This document shows, piece by piece, positions 45,674-57,860 of a stretch of DNA of 64,000 nt; position 1 is the first letter of the stretch, and the number at the start of each line of letters is the position of its first letter. The notes beneath the pieces were generated by a model, which worked only from the letters and a program-made list of their open reading frames with translations, was not told the DNA's origin and ran no database searches. Both the position numbers and the translations under genes were made by a program. Source of the DNA: Botryosphaeria dothidea (Eukaryota; Ascomycota; Dothideomycetes; Botryosphaeriales; Botryosphaeriaceae); contig WWBZ02000001.1 in the NCBI GenBank assembly GCA_011503125.2, forward strand, positions 682,001 to 746,000, written 5' to 3'.

Positions 45674-48295
45674 CAAGAACTGTCAATAGGGTGCGATAGC
45701 GTTAGAAAAGGCTGAAAAAAGGGCGAATGGGGATCACTCCATCAGATGCCGCACGAGTGGCAGGGAGGCAAATATGTAGTGAATAGGAGACTTCACCGCT
45801 ATGTGTTTTGTGGCGGCGGCAGTGTTAAAAGAGTGCGTGAGTAGCCTTGAGTTCAACACAGCCTCGACATATTTGAAGTCCATGATGCCGTTGCATTGCC
45901 CCCAAATCACGGCCCATCACCGCATCTGAAGAGCTGTCAGACATACCAGTCCTGGCTCTTCCCTATAGACCCCCACTTCCTTCTAAGAAATATGGGTTAC
46001 AGCGGCAGTTAGAAAGTGTGCATCAGGATTCCCTGGGTTCATGATGTACCAGTGTAGGCAAATGGAAAGTATCTCGATCGGGCCTCCCAGAATTGCGCCA
46101 CTAATGCGCCAGCTTACCCGTCACTTCTCAAATTTAGCGCCGGCTGGAGCAGAATTTACCACAATTCTTGCTATTTTGGAAAGAATTACGTCCTCGTCCT
46201 TTGCTCTGCATACCAAAAGCGGTGCCTCAAGAGGGGGGGGGTTAATTGCACCCTGCGTGTCCCGTGGCTTGATTGATGGTGGGGTCAATGGCGAGCTCAA
46301 CGCAAGGCTGAAAGGCTAATCAATAAGCTGGGGGCTAGGGCGGTGTGGTTCGCGGATGCAACCATGTGCAAGCATGTCTACTGCTGGTTAACACCAAAAC
46401 GTGGAGGCAGATAAGGCTGAACATCGTTCTCTGAGACAGGGTAGAGCCACACCTAACCAGGCCCACGGAATTATCAGATGAGAACACCTCAATCTTTCAG
46501 TGGCTGCTTAGAAGATCCAAATGGTGGGTGTTTTGCTGCAGGCAAGTTACTGAAGGCTAGGCGCCTGGAGGAAAGTGTTGTATCTCTGGAGCGCAATGAT
46601 AAGATAGCCAAATTAAGCCGCTGTACACAATTCGCACCAGAATTTAATGAACTCTCGGCAAACTTCATTAATATGTGGCGTCACCTGCCAGCCGAAGTCA
46701 AAATGCTGCACCGCGCCGTATAAGTACACCAAAGTCTCTTCATTAGCGCATAATGAGTCTGTAATACCAGTCCTGAGACACAGTTAACGGGAATAGAACC
46801 AGCACAGCAGGCCCGATAAATTTCCTGGAAGCTCCGCAAGGCGCGTTGAGAGTAATTCCAATGAGCATGACTCCTCGAGCGAAGAACGAAGATTCCCAGA
46901 TATTTCATTTCACAATGGGCGGTTCGACGCAAATTTTCAGTCGTTGAGTGACAGACTCCCTGGGAAGCCTACATCGCGAGGATTTTTCCAAGAAGAAATT
47001 CCGAGTTCTCAGAGATCCAACGGCAAATGTCGCTGATTTCCTAATCCAAGAACTTTGGGATTGGTTGGGTGCAACGGAAGGAGAAGTGACGACGGTACGA
47101 AGGCAGTGCGAGGTGTGTTCCAGAGGTGGTCGCACATGCCCAATGTAGTATGCCACGAAGCGATAAGAGAAGGGTGGTTCATCGACACGCGTTGCGAGCT
47201 CTGAAGTCGATGTGGTGAATAATTTCCATTTTCGTCGCTTGTATGTTTCATCGGTCTCGAAGCGGGCATGAACCAACCTGAACAGAAGGCCATGTAGACC
47301 CGGACTATCAGACGGAAGCTGAGATGGAGGTCAGTTCATATATCCGAAGAACACGCTCATCGATAAAGATGCTGACGAGGCATGTGGAGATGATGCAGGT
47401 CCGATAGATCCGAGGACAGTATAAAGAGGCGCGAGAACCCAGTCGAGAGGCGTTCCCGTAGGCAGCGCATCGCTGGGCTTCTAGACACAGGCAGGTGAAT
47501 CAGCAGCAAGGAAAATAAGCAGTTGTCCAGACTTGTTAGGGGCGGGTCGGAAAAGGCGCACGCATGCTCGCCGATTTCTACCGCAAGTCGGCTGGTTCGG
47601 CAGGATCTGGAAAGTGAAATGCGGGAGGATGTCTTGGGCGGGGAGCTTGGGCCAGCGGCAGCGCAGAGTCGGCATCGTCAGCATCTTCGGCGGAGCTGGC
47701 TGACCATCGCGAGATTCCGGAAAGCTGCAGAAAGCACAATATCGGATGGCACAACGCCACCAGCAACTGACAATTGAGGCCTGAGGGAAAGGAGAGGACG
47801 AGAGGAGGCGACTTGCGACGCTCGCGGTGATGCAGGGCGTGAAGAAAGTGGAGAAATGGGGTACCAAGGTCGCCGAAGATAGCGTGCGCGGGATCTGAGA
47901 CGGGCGGGAGACCCTGGGTGGACGGCGAGCAGCCGCAGGAGAGGATCCCGCGCCTGACATGGTGTGATATAATCGATGAGGGCCAGTGCGGCGCAAGCTC
48001 GGAGGCGCCCGAGATTTGTGCGTCACCAACTGCCGTCTGCTTAAAAATGCTGTTGCATTCGAGGCCACTCCAGCCGACGTCATCCACACTGATTGATTCT
48101 ATCATCCCGCCGCCGCTCCCAACTCTTATTAACCCATCCGTCCGCGCACTTCACGCTAACCACTCTCATCCACCTCGCATTCACACCGCGCCAGTCGCCT
48201 TCCCGCACCGCTTCGACGGCTATTTCGCTACCGATACAATTCCATTGATACCCCATTTTTCACGCCCCTAGAGCACCGTCGCTCCCGCCGTCAAC
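45674..48295. other. 2.6 kb gene-poor stretch
   Basis: No gene supported. A nonamer GCAAGGCTG (reverse of CAGCCTTGC) lies near 46305. The last part, about 47.5-48.3 kb, is the promoter and leader of RCF2. Confidence 0.45.
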
Positions 48296-49271
48296 ATGAA
48301 GATTCTTACCAAGGAGGAGGAGCAGGCACACTACAAGTCAGTAGGGCCCACGACCAGCATTGGCGATGCGCTCGTTCAAACCGCCCGCTCTACCATCGCC
48401 TCACGCGGAGCTCGTATGCTGACTTCGATCGCAGCGCCACCGTCAAAGGCGGTACATTAGGTCTGGCAGCTGGTCTGGCAGCCAGCGGTGCCGGTGTTTT
48501 CTTCGGCTCCAAGAGATCCCACGTCTTCCGCTCACTCTCGGTGCCATTCCGCGCCTTCCTGGTCACCTCCGGTGGTACTTTCGCTAGTACGTATACAACT
48601 CCTCTATGCACACATCATTTTCATCGCGGCGAGCGCAGCATTCAGTTACGAATGAATTCCCGCAGGTATCATCGCTGCCGACCGCGCTTCCCGCCGATTC
48701 GACATCGAAAACAACCCAGAGAAGAAACGTCTCGAGGAGGAAGAGAAGCAGAATGCAGAGCTGCTCGAGTCGGGCAAGACACAATTCCAGAAGTTGAAGG
48801 ACTGGGCCGAAGAGAACCGTTACCCCATCATTTTTGCCGCATGGCTGGCTTCCATGGGCGGCTCCTTCGCCATCGTCTCTCGCAACAAATACCTTAGCGG
48901 CCAGCAGAAGCTGGTGCAGGCTCGTGTCTACGCCCAGGGTTTGACGCTCGCGGTGCTGCTGGCCAGTTTCGCGTTCGAGGCCAACGACGCGAACAAGGGT
49001 ACCGGCCGCTGGGAGACGGTCAAGGTTCTCGACCCGAACGACCCCACCCACTCGCACTACATCGAGAAGAAGATCCACCACGAGCGCTACGCCGGTGAGG
49101 ATCAGTGGAGAGGTGCGTTCTTTACATTCATATGTGGAAAGATAATCGCATGATGTGCTGACTTCTGATACAGAAATGGTCGAGGCTGAGGAGCGCAAGA
49201 TGAAGGCCCGTGAGGCCGCTGTCAAGGCCCAGGAAGAGAAAGACCGCAGGGATGGCAAGCTGAAGCAGTAG
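48296..49271 (+). CDS. RCF2: Respiratory supercomplex factor 2 (Rcf2), HIG1-type
   Basis: Four exons (48296-48336, 48411-48586, 48666-49112, 49174-49271) encode 253 aa. The 41-nt first exon gives MKILTKEEEQAHY, the same opening as yeast Rcf2 (MKILT...AH). Two N-terminal hydrophobic segments (GTLGLAAGLAASGAGVFFG and PFRAFLVTSGGTFASII) precede a charged linker. Then comes the HIG1 domain with its paired membrane helices: PIIFAAWLASMGGSFAIVSR, then QKLVQARVYAQGLTLAVLLA. The QARVYAQ segment corresponds to the conserved HIG1 core. It is an inner mitochondrial membrane protein that associates with cytochrome c oxidase and tunes supercomplexes and proton pumping. The C-terminus is a charged helix (KMKAREAAVKAQEEKDRR). 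Confidence 0.93.
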
Positions 49272-49900
49272 ATTTTCCCTTCCAGTACAAAGTCAACCAC
49301 GGGTCAATTTTCAACTACGGCGCATATCAAGTTTCTACGAAGACTATCCTACATCCCCTTCAGGACAACAAAAACTGCGGATTGATTCATGCTTCATAGA
49401 AGGAAGGGTGTTTTGTCCAGTGTTTGGGTAGTGTAAGCATAATGCGTTCTGCGGGCGTCGGTGAGCATAGTGTTTTGTTGTAAATAGATGTCAACAAAAA
49501 CCTCTAATGTCCATTTTGAGCAATCTCTTGTTGTTATTGCGTGCTAAGGTTTTCCAGTAAGGTTATTGCCTATTATGCACCTGATGTCGAATGTTTACTG
49601 CAGATCGGCCGCAGTACGGTCCAACCAACGTTGATGCAGATATGCGTCGCAGATATGTCCTGACCATGTTACGACCACAACTCTCCTCGACTACCAGGAC
49701 CACGGTAAGTGTCTGATCTCAGGATGATGCCACCATGCCCTGACTTCCTGATCTGACACAGGCACAGTTGTACAATTAAGGTTTCACTCGCCCGCCTCGC
49801 TATCTCAGTGGTTTCACATGCCCATCGCCCTATCTCAGACGAGTCCCTTTACAACATCACGCCGCCTCGCTCCACCACCGCACAGAACCGCGCAACTCCA
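49272..49900. other. Intergenic between convergent genes
   Basis: 3' flanks of RCF2 and of the dehydrogenase. Nothing else is supported. Confidence 0.5.
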
Positions 49901-51109
49901 CTAATAATCCCGAAACGGGCAGCCCTGCTCCACACTCGAGCTACGCGTCTTATCCATCACGACCTCTCGCGTCAACCGCATCAACCGCTCGCCGAGCTCC
50001 TTATCCCTGCTCATCTCGCTGCCGGGCTCCACTATGGCGGGCGGGCAGACGTACTCGCCGCTGCGCTCAGTGGCCGTGGCCGCGTACATGGTGGACACGC
50101 AGCCCTGCATGGCGTCCTTCTTGAACGGCGCCGCCAGCACACTCATCCCGTAGCCGCCCAGCGGGTACGCCTCGTGGATCAGCTCGCTGCTCTGCTTGGT
50201 ATCCACAAACCCCGGATGCGTCGCGTTGACAAGTATATTCGGGTGCTCGCGCCGCAGGTGCTCGGCCAGATACCGCGCGTACAGGATCGTCGCCAGCTTG
50301 GACCAGCCGTACTGCACGAGCGGCCCGTAGTCGCGGTTCAGCTCGTCGGCGCTGGCGAAGGCGGTGTCCTTCGGCGCCATCTCGTGTGCGTTGGAGCCCA
50401 GGTGCACGACGCGCACGGTGCGGCCGCGCGCGGCGGTGGCCTTGAGGAGCGGGAGCAGGTGCGAGGTCAGCACCGTGTGGCCCACGTGGTTGACGGCCAT
50501 GTGCAGGTCGACGCCGCTGGTCGCCGCGCGCTGCGCCGTCATGATGCCGCGCGCCGCGTTGCAGATGAGGATGTCGAGCGTGGAGGTCTGCGCGGTTATG
50601 CGCGCGGAGACGTCAGCCACGGCGGCCCAGTCGGCGAGGTCGCAGGGCAGCCATTCGACGCGTTCGGCGGCGGGTTGGCCTAGCTCGTCTTTTATTGCGG
50701 CGAGTGCGTGAGCCACGATGTCGGCGGACTGCGAGATGATGAAGAGCTTGGAGACGTTGTGCGAGAGGAGCGTGTGCGTGCAGCCGTAGCCGATGCCTTC
50801 GCTGCCGCCGGTCACGACGGCCACTTTGCCGGTTAGATCGGGGACCGAGGAGAGGGCGAATTGCGAGTCGGTGGGTGCGAGGGAGTGCGCGAGGGAGCCG
50901 CCGAGGTTTTCGGCGATGGTGTTTTTGACGGATTGCATGCTGACGAGGAGAGGGTTGGGCGTCTTTTGCGTGGGAGGTTTGAACTGGCGGGAGCTGAGAT
51001 GGAAGAGCCTTGAGGTTCTACGCAAGTTGAGGGCTGATTTTGCTGAAGTGGGTGGAGCTGTATGTGGTTTTATGACAGGTGAATGCCTGAGCCTTGCCGC
51101 GAATGACAT
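49901..51109 (-). CDS. Short-chain dehydrogenase/reductase, probably mitochondrial
   Basis: An intronless ORF of 402 aa, ATG 51109. The first about 45 residues (MSFAARLRHSPVIKPHT, then NLRRTSRLFHLSSRQF) have Arg, Ser and Leu with no acidic residues, which is typical of a mitochondrial presequence. A later in-frame ATG (MQSVKNT) could give a cytosolic form. The SDR core: cofactor loop VAVVTGGSEGIGYG (about 94-107), DLADW, CNAARG in place of the NNAG motif, and catalytic YGWSK with an upstream Ser (VVHLGSNAHE). This resembles the retinol-dehydrogenase/WW-oxidoreductase-like SDR group. It is an NAD(P)-dependent oxidoreductase; the substrate is unknown. GC content is high compared with its surroundings. 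Confidence 0.9.
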   Translation of the reverse strand: MSFAARLRHSPVIKPHTAPPTSAKSALNLRRTSRLFHLSSRQFKPPTQKTPNPLLVSMQSVKNTIAENLGGSLAHSLAPTDSQFALSSVPDLTGKVAVVTGGSEGIGYGCTHTLLSHNVSKLFIISQSADIVAHALAAIKDELGQPAAERVEWLPCDLADWAAVADVSARITAQTSTLDILICNAARGIMTAQRAATSGVDLHMAVNHVGHTVLTSHLLPLLKATAARGRTVRVVHLGSNAHEMAPKDTAFASADELNRDYGPLVQYGWSKLATILYARYLAEHLRREHPNILVNATHPGFVDTKQSSELIHEAYPLGGYGMSVLAAPFKKDAMQGCVSTMYAATATERSGEYVCPPAIVEPGSEMSRDKELGERLMRLTREVVMDKTRSSSVEQGCPFRDY

Positions 51110-51557
51110 TTATCCTGATTTTTGGTTTTTCCCATTATGCAGTTCTCCGCATTCAGCCTGCTTTAAGAGACAATTCGGCATGGGAAAGCCGCATGACGCG
51201 CTTGTGGGATTGGGTCAAAGTCGTGATGTCAATGGTGAGGAAAAGGGTCCAAGGGTCGAATGGGCGACAGCGGGGTGACGAGTGGGTAGACTGCTTTAGG
51301 CCATGATGTCAAGGGGCGCTCGACCAATGACGCGGTGAACCATGGCGGCTGATGGCCAGCCAGGATGCCATCTGGTTGCGCTAAAGCGATCGACGCCCAG
51401 GGGCTGAAAGAGACCCTGACTAGTTGCTGTAACGCTCACAACTCCTCACCGTTTCCCAATCCGGCCCGGAGATAAGGTAAAGCTATGTTTTCTACACCAA
51501 TCATCCAAAAGTACAAATTTACATTTGTATACACTTCTCGAAATACATATGTCCACT
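51110..51557. other. Intergenic
   Basis: Promoter of the dehydrogenase and 3' flank of the FAS1 gene, both on the minus strand. Nothing else seen. Confidence 0.5.
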
Positions 51558-53429
51558 TTAGAAGATCCCAAAGACAGGATCCAACCAGCGCCCAATAATC
51601 CAGACACAACCATTCTCAGCGCAAATCACTTCCTCGACACGCGCGTTGTTTGCCATTCCCCCATTGAGCGTGATGTTGAATCCACTCACAGACCTCAGAA
51701 CACCCGACGTCGGTATTTTGACTTGCCTCTTCCCTGGCAGCTTCCCTTCCCTCTCCATGACGCTGCGAGGGCAGACCCTCTGCCAACCACCGACATCAAA
51801 CTGCAAGTCGCACCTCTTCTCGAGGGACCGCTGGTCGAGGTCGATGCCACGAGGGCAGTATTTCTTGAATCCGTTGACGCCGAATGTCCAACTGCAGCCT
51901 CGGTTCTCGTCCGTTGCGATTACCGGATCAGCCTCGCGCTTCTCCGCCTCTTTCACGCCTCTCTTCGCCTTTTCACAGTGCCATCCACCAACCCTGAACT
52001 CGCAATCACTCCTGGCCTCCGCCTCCGCCTCCGCACTCCTCTCCCGCAACTCCCGCAACCCCTCCCTCCTCCCTTCCTCCCCGCTCCCCTTCTCCCCCCT
52101 ACACTTCCACCCACCCACCCCGAACACCAGATCCGCACACCGCTCCCCGCCCCCATCCCCACCCGCCGGACTCCCCACCACGCTCGTACTAAACGCGCTC
52201 CCCTGCTCCACGCGCAGCGGCTCCCGCGGCTCCTCGCCCTTCGGCCTCCACCCGCCCGCCCCAAACACCACGCCGTCCCCGCTCGCATCACGCACCCGCA
52301 TCCGCGAGGCACCACGCGTGCTGGCGACCTCCTCCTCCGCGAGCCCGAAGCCGAGGAGGTAGGCCGAGAGGACGGCGTTGGAGGGCTGCGTGGTGCTGGC
52401 GAAGGCGTGCGCGGGGAGAAAGCCGAAAGCGCCGTCGGAGGGGGCGAGGTAGATGGGTGGGTTGCGGCCCGCATCGGCGGGCGTGTAGAGCGAGAGGCGG
52501 GTCAGGAAGTCCGGGTTGGCGTCCGAGAGCGCGGAGGCGAGGGTGGTGAGGCTGGGGTGGGAGAGGAGGATGTCGGCCATGGTGCCGTCGTTGGTGGTGG
52601 TGGTGGTGGTTTCGGGGGAGGGAGAGGGGGCGCCGTCGGAGCCGAAGTAGGTCGCGTAGGGGTCGAGGACGCGGGAGAGCTTGTAGATACGTCCGTTGGA
52701 GGCGGAGATGGAGGCGGGGCCTTCTTCGTCGCGGAGGAGGAGGGCTTGGGTCTCTGTGGCTGTTTTTGAGGAGGTTTCCATGTCGGTGTTTGTTTTTACG
52801 GTCGTTTTGGAGTTGTGGGTGTTGTCAAAGGTCATATTGAAGCCTTCAATGGCCTCGACGGGACTGGCAAGGAGGTCAGAGGGGGAGAAGTTGCCGGAGG
52901 CGATGTGCGTGCGTAGGATGGAGAGGAGGAGTTCGTAGGATGGCGGGGCGGTCAGTACGGATAATACGTCTGGAGAAATATCCGCGAAGGCCTAAAAGCG
53001 GAGTTGTCAGCTGAAGAAATCAATTTGGATTTGGAGAAAGCAGTCGGGAGAAACGCAATCAGAATAAGACCAGTGGGGTCAAGGAAGCTGGGCAGGAGCA
53101 TGGTGGAAAATCGCAATGCCGCAAGGGCTGAGAGCGAACTGAGACTCGTTGTGCATATCAAATTATTCACTGACCTCGTTAGTTGGCGCGAACGCCGTGT
53201 AGTCTCTTCCATCCCGGTCATCATTGAAGCGTTCTTCGAGTGCTGGTCCGGGCTTTCCCTCTGCACCGCCTGTGCCTTTGAACAACGAGTAGAAGATGGA
53301 TAAGTCTGGATCCCGGCTGATGGTTGTAAGAAGTGGCTTCAAAGGCTGAGCTTCTTGTTGTTGTGGATGGGGTAATGCCCAGCAACTTTGAGTCAATAAA
53401 AAAGGAAGAAGCGCGAGCACACGAGACAT
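51558..53429 (-). CDS. Secreted fasciclin (FAS1) domain protein with internal Cys/GGW repeats
   Basis: Two exons (53429-53175, 52991-51558) encode 562 aa. Start MSRVLALLPFLLTQSCWA gives a clear signal peptide; an in-frame ATG lies 27 bases upstream. FAS1 landmarks: ISRDPDLSIFYSLFKG and YTAFAPTNEAFADI at the exon join, a second FAS1-like part with HPSLTTLASALSDAN and PIYLAPSDGAF, and a C-terminal GFNITLNGG...WIIGRWLDPVFG. Between them, residues about 326-495 hold five copies of F-x-x-G-G-W (one NGF) at about 331, 378, 421, 458 and 486. The last four are bracketed by cysteines. This stretch is not part of a normal FAS1 fold. FAS1 proteins act in cell adhesion at the cell surface or wall. No GPI signal is evident. 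Confidence 0.88.
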
Positions 53430-55242
53430 ATTTGCTCGATGATGTCGTCCTCTCATCTTGAAGGCGGGATGGAAAAACATAGTGTGTAGGACTCTTGAAC
53501 AAACTTCATCGTGACGGAAAGTCTGTTGCTATTTAACAACAACCAGAGCTTACCGCCATGCACTTCAAACGTCATCTCTTCATGGCGCTGCTCGAGGCAC
53601 GTCGGCAACGCTCTCTGATCAGCAGCCCAGTCATCTGCACTGCCTCCACATCGAGGCATATTTGCTCCAACTTTGCGCTGCAGGAAGGTTGAGTATTGGC
53701 ACTGACATATGCCGAGTCAAACAACAAGCGATTGTGTTGACTCGCGACTTGAGCGCAGTTCTACACCTCCAAACTCTTTTCAACATCCACCAAGTCGTCA
53801 ACACCATTCACTCTCAACCACCGCCACACTTGGCCTAGTGGGTCACGGAGATGAGCGGCCAGTTGGGGAGAGCACCGTCACGAGGCTGGCCAATGAGAAC
53901 ACCGCAGCAACTAAGCAACGCCCGATGACCATCGCAGCCGACGTGCGCCGATAAACAGGCCGGGTGCCTCTAAATCATCGAACCCCAGAGCACTGCCATA
54001 CTTTGCCATGCATGTCAACCGCAAAGGACTAAGCTTCCATTTGGCATTTTCGCAGCCGAGACGAGAATCCCCCTTGGCGGTGTACGTACTCCATCAACAT
54101 CGCCATGCTTGGTATCCGCTCCCAAGCAGTGACCGCGTCCAGATCGCCACGAGATTGATGCCTTGGCGCGAAGAAGGCGGAGTCGAAGCCGAGAAACATG
54201 ACATGAATTCAAGTCATTTTCAGTATCTTTGCTCGGATCCACCTGCCTGGTTTCCTTTCCCTGCTTCAATCAAAACACTTCCCGATTACTCGATTAGGCA
54301 ACTTGACCTGCTCAGGCTCTCGTCGCCGTACAGGGAACCGCACATCGCCAATGCTTCCCGCCAACCACCGCGAAACAGGTCCCCGAACTGTATTATACAA
54401 GCAATCACACGCCCTCTGACATACTTGCATTAGTGCAACTCATATTTCAAAAAGATTACCGGCCAATCTTGCACGCATCTCCACAACCTCTACTAGTAGG
54501 TGTCCGCCATCTCGTCCAGATCGAGTCTTGACCAAGCCTCCCCCCTCCGTCATCCGGACAATTCCGCCAAAGCCGCCCACCAGACCAGCACGAGTCGTGC
54601 AGGAAGTAGTTGTTGACTAGTAGCTTAAAATAAGCGTAAAAGCACAGCCCGGCAGTTGACCGGGGTCCCTGCCGGCAGTCGCGTGCCCTATAGCAGCCGC
54701 GATCGAGTGCTGCTCGATGCTTTGCAGCAAGATAAAAAACCGTGCACCTGACTTTCTCCCAACTCTGGATGGATGGAAGCGGGCGGATGTGGTTAAGAAA
54801 TCAAGGCAACCACTCAGGCCAAGCACAAGGCTGTAGATTCTTTGAACTCAGACGCTCGCATGGAGACCCTCTCCGCATGTCGGTGAGTCGCGCAGCAACG
54901 CACGTGCAATCAATCTAATCAAGAAGCGATAATCCACATATACACATGACTACTCACTGAAAGAGAATAGTAACAAAGACAATTTCTATTCCTACAGCCG
55001 GCAATCGACATACTGATTGAAAGAATCCTCATCTTGCCTATCTACACAACTTCATCAGTGTTCAGCGGCAAGGGAAGAATGCCAGACCTTGAGAAAATTC
55101 CATCAACACAATGCGACGCAAGAAAAATGCCATGACCCAAGCCGTCCCCTATTATAACACCAAATATGATCCGTCCTTTTAGCCATAAAGCTCCCCCGAG
55201 TCAAGCTCCCCGGTACTACAACTAACTTTTCCCCTCATTCAT
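53430..55242. other. Intergenic 1.8 kb, no gene seen
   Basis: Promoter of the FAS1 gene and 3' flank of VTC4. Short ORFs have no support. Confidence 0.5.
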
Positions 55243-57860
55243 TTACAGCTCTCCATCCCCCACCATCCCCACAACAGCCTCAATAGCCGCAGCAACTGCC
55301 GTACCATTTCCGCCATCCACCGCCCCCTCCTCTCCCTTCTCCCTCTCTTTCATGATGGCGTGATACTGCGAATTGCCCGTTAGCAAAGAACAATCAGATC
55401 CCCAGGCATCTCGAGATCTCATCAGGGGGAAAAAGGAATGCAAAAAACTCACCCTGAACCCAAAATTACAACACAGCGCCACCACGAGCCCCAAACACAC
55501 CACCATCGGCCCCAGAATATTATCAAAATCCTTGCCGCTCCTTGCCTGGATCAGGCTGCTCCGGTACATGTATATCGCGTACCCCCACACGCCCGCAAAC
55601 ACCGCGACGATCGTGTACACGACGGCCAGCGTGCGGGCGACGTTGTTGTCCTCGCCAGCAGCATTGAACAAGCCCAAACTCAGCGACGCCAGCAAGACGG
55701 CGACGTGCTGCCACTTGATAAACGTGCGCTGGTTCGCCAGCCAGACCTTGGCCTCGACGCGCACGGGGCCTTGGTCCTTGATCCAGCGGGGGCCCGGGTC
55801 GCGGACGCCGGGCGGCAGGTTCTGCGCCTGCTGCTGGCGCGCGCGGTGCCGCTGCGCGTACTTGGAGTAGGAGAACGACGGGAAGAGGCCGCGCACGCCC
55901 GACATGGTCGTCATGTTGCGCTCGCCCGAGGGGTCGCCGTCGGCCTGGAGGCCGTCGTCGTCCTCTTCCTCTTCCTCGGCCGTCTCGGCGATGCCGCTCT
56001 GCTTGGCCGACGCGGTCTGCGCGGCTAGCGAGGCCCGGCGGGCGTCCTCGACGGTGGCCCTGCCGGGCGACTGGGCCGACTTTGCCAGGGCGGCGCCCGA
56101 GGGCGAGCCGACGGGCGAGGCGATCATCGAGTGGCGGAAGGCCGAGGGGCTCTGGCGCGTGCCGAACAGGCTGCCCACGGCGACCTCGTCCTCGGCCGCT
56201 TTGGCCTTGCGCTCCTGCTCCTCCTCGAAGGCCTTGTGCGGGTCGCGGCGGATGTCCGTCTCGAGTTCGCTGAGCCAGAATGGGAAGGTGTTGACGTGGT
56301 CCTCGAAGAGCTGAGCCACGCCGTGCACGAATTTCGAGAAGCGAGGGGCCTCCTTGACCAGGTGCGAGTTCATCAGGTCCTCGACCCATTCGTACTGCTT
56401 CTTGCCCTTGATCTTGATCTCGAGCAGCGCAAAGGGGAAACGAGAGATTTCACCCTTGCGAATCTCGTTGAAGGGGTACTCCATGCCGGCACTATCAATG
56501 TCGCTCCTGTGCCAGTCATCGGGATCACGGCAGGGCCGGTCAACATCGATGGCATCCTCGCGGATGAGGGCGAGGTCCGTATCAAGGGAAATGCGAACCC
56601 TATCATCGCCAGGGATCTGGAAAGCGGTGCGGGTATAATTCGCCCGAAGAACGGGTTGCAGGTCCTGCTCACGAACGAACGATTGGATAGCCTCGACGCT
56701 CTTCTGAAGCTCCTGCACCTTCGGAGAGTCCTTGCCCACGGTCCTCTTCAGCTTGTCGATGCTCTTCTCCATCTTGTATTCTCCGCGGATGAAGGGCTCA
56801 ATGTACTTCTCCTTGATGGGGAAGCGCAGTTCCTCACTAGAGTCTCCCTCCTTGATTGTCTTCTTTTCCAACACAATCTCCGGCTTCTCCGACAGCTGGC
56901 CGTACCAGCGTAACCGTAACGATGAGGCGTTTGGCTCGTGCCCGACCTTGCTTGTATAGAGAGGGAACTTATAGTTATCGAAGTATATCGAGGTGATGGT
57001 CGGGTCACGCTGAGTGCCCTCGGCGACCTTGGAGGTTTGGGGGTTGTAGACGAGTACGGGCAGGCGGCGTAGGATAACAGTCTTGACCTCGAGCAAGTTC
57101 TCCGGGTGAACCCAGACTGCAGGAAGTTAGCAGGCATCAACTGTACATAATTGAGAACGAACATACACTTAAACGAGGTGAAATGCTCGCCACCGGTGGT
57201 GCCCTCGGAGAAGGACATTTCCTTCTTGTCCTTGCCCTCAAGGTTCTGGCGCACGAACGAGTACATGGCCGACAGGCGGATGAGCAAGGGCGAGTAATCC
57301 TCCTTGTTGAAGGGCAGGGCAGCCAGGCGCACCTGGAGCAGCGGGCGTACACGGTAGCTGTGGCCGCGCTTGCGGTCGTGCTTCTTGGCGGCCTTGAGGA
57401 AGCCGGTGTAGTTGATGCGGCTGTAGCGCTCCAGCTCACTGACCTCCTTGGTGATGATGTCCAGCTCCTTCAGCACCTCTCTCAGCACCTTCTTGCGTTC
57501 CTCCTCATTGGGCTTCTTCTGCGAGGCTTGCTGGCTGCTGCCGGCGCCCTCACCCTCCTCGTTCGTGGCGCCGGGGACCAAGGCCAAGGGTTCCAGCTTT
57601 TTCTCGCATTCGGAGGTGCGGTCGCGCAGGTCCTGGTTCTTGTCGCTCTGGAAGGCGTTCACCTTCTCGAGCTGGACGTTGACCAGCTCCTCGACGAAGG
57701 CACCCTCGTCCTCGTCGGTCCAGCGGTCGTCGGCGTCCTCCTCACTGCCGCCCTGGTCACTGCCACCCTCGCGAAGCAGCTGCTTGAGCTTGTCGTAGTC
57801 GATGTACTTGTCGCGCCATGGCTGGTACACGGACCGTTGCAGCGTGCGACCAAAGCGCAT
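55243..57860 (-). CDS. VTC4: VTC complex polyphosphate polymerase, Vtc4-like
   Basis: Three exons (57860-57167, 57116-55453, 55365-55243) encode 826 aa. Start MRFGRTLQRSVYQPWRDKY is the canonical SPX opening; six residues of upstream open frame are not needed. SPX domain 1 to about 190, with NYTGFLKAAKKHDRK, the inositol-pyrophosphate-binding lysine cluster. The VTC tunnel domain follows: KFWVHPENLLEVKT across the first intron, SIYFDNY (274-280), RLRWYG (R299, R301), VLEKKT (K316, K317) and FPIKEK (K333). These basic residues are those that bind ATP and polyphosphate in Vtc4 and are lost in Vtc2/3, which favours the catalytic subunit. After an acidic disordered insert come three membrane helices (WQHVAVLLASLSLGLF, TLAVVYTIVAVFAGVWGY, MVVCLGLVVALCCNFGF). 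It makes polyphosphate from ATP and moves it into the vacuole. Confidence 0.93.

Noticed and set aside
46041..47293. Possible third amyloid cassette to the right of the second
   Set aside because: Neither strand shows the QxNG motif core or a helical-domain paralogue there.
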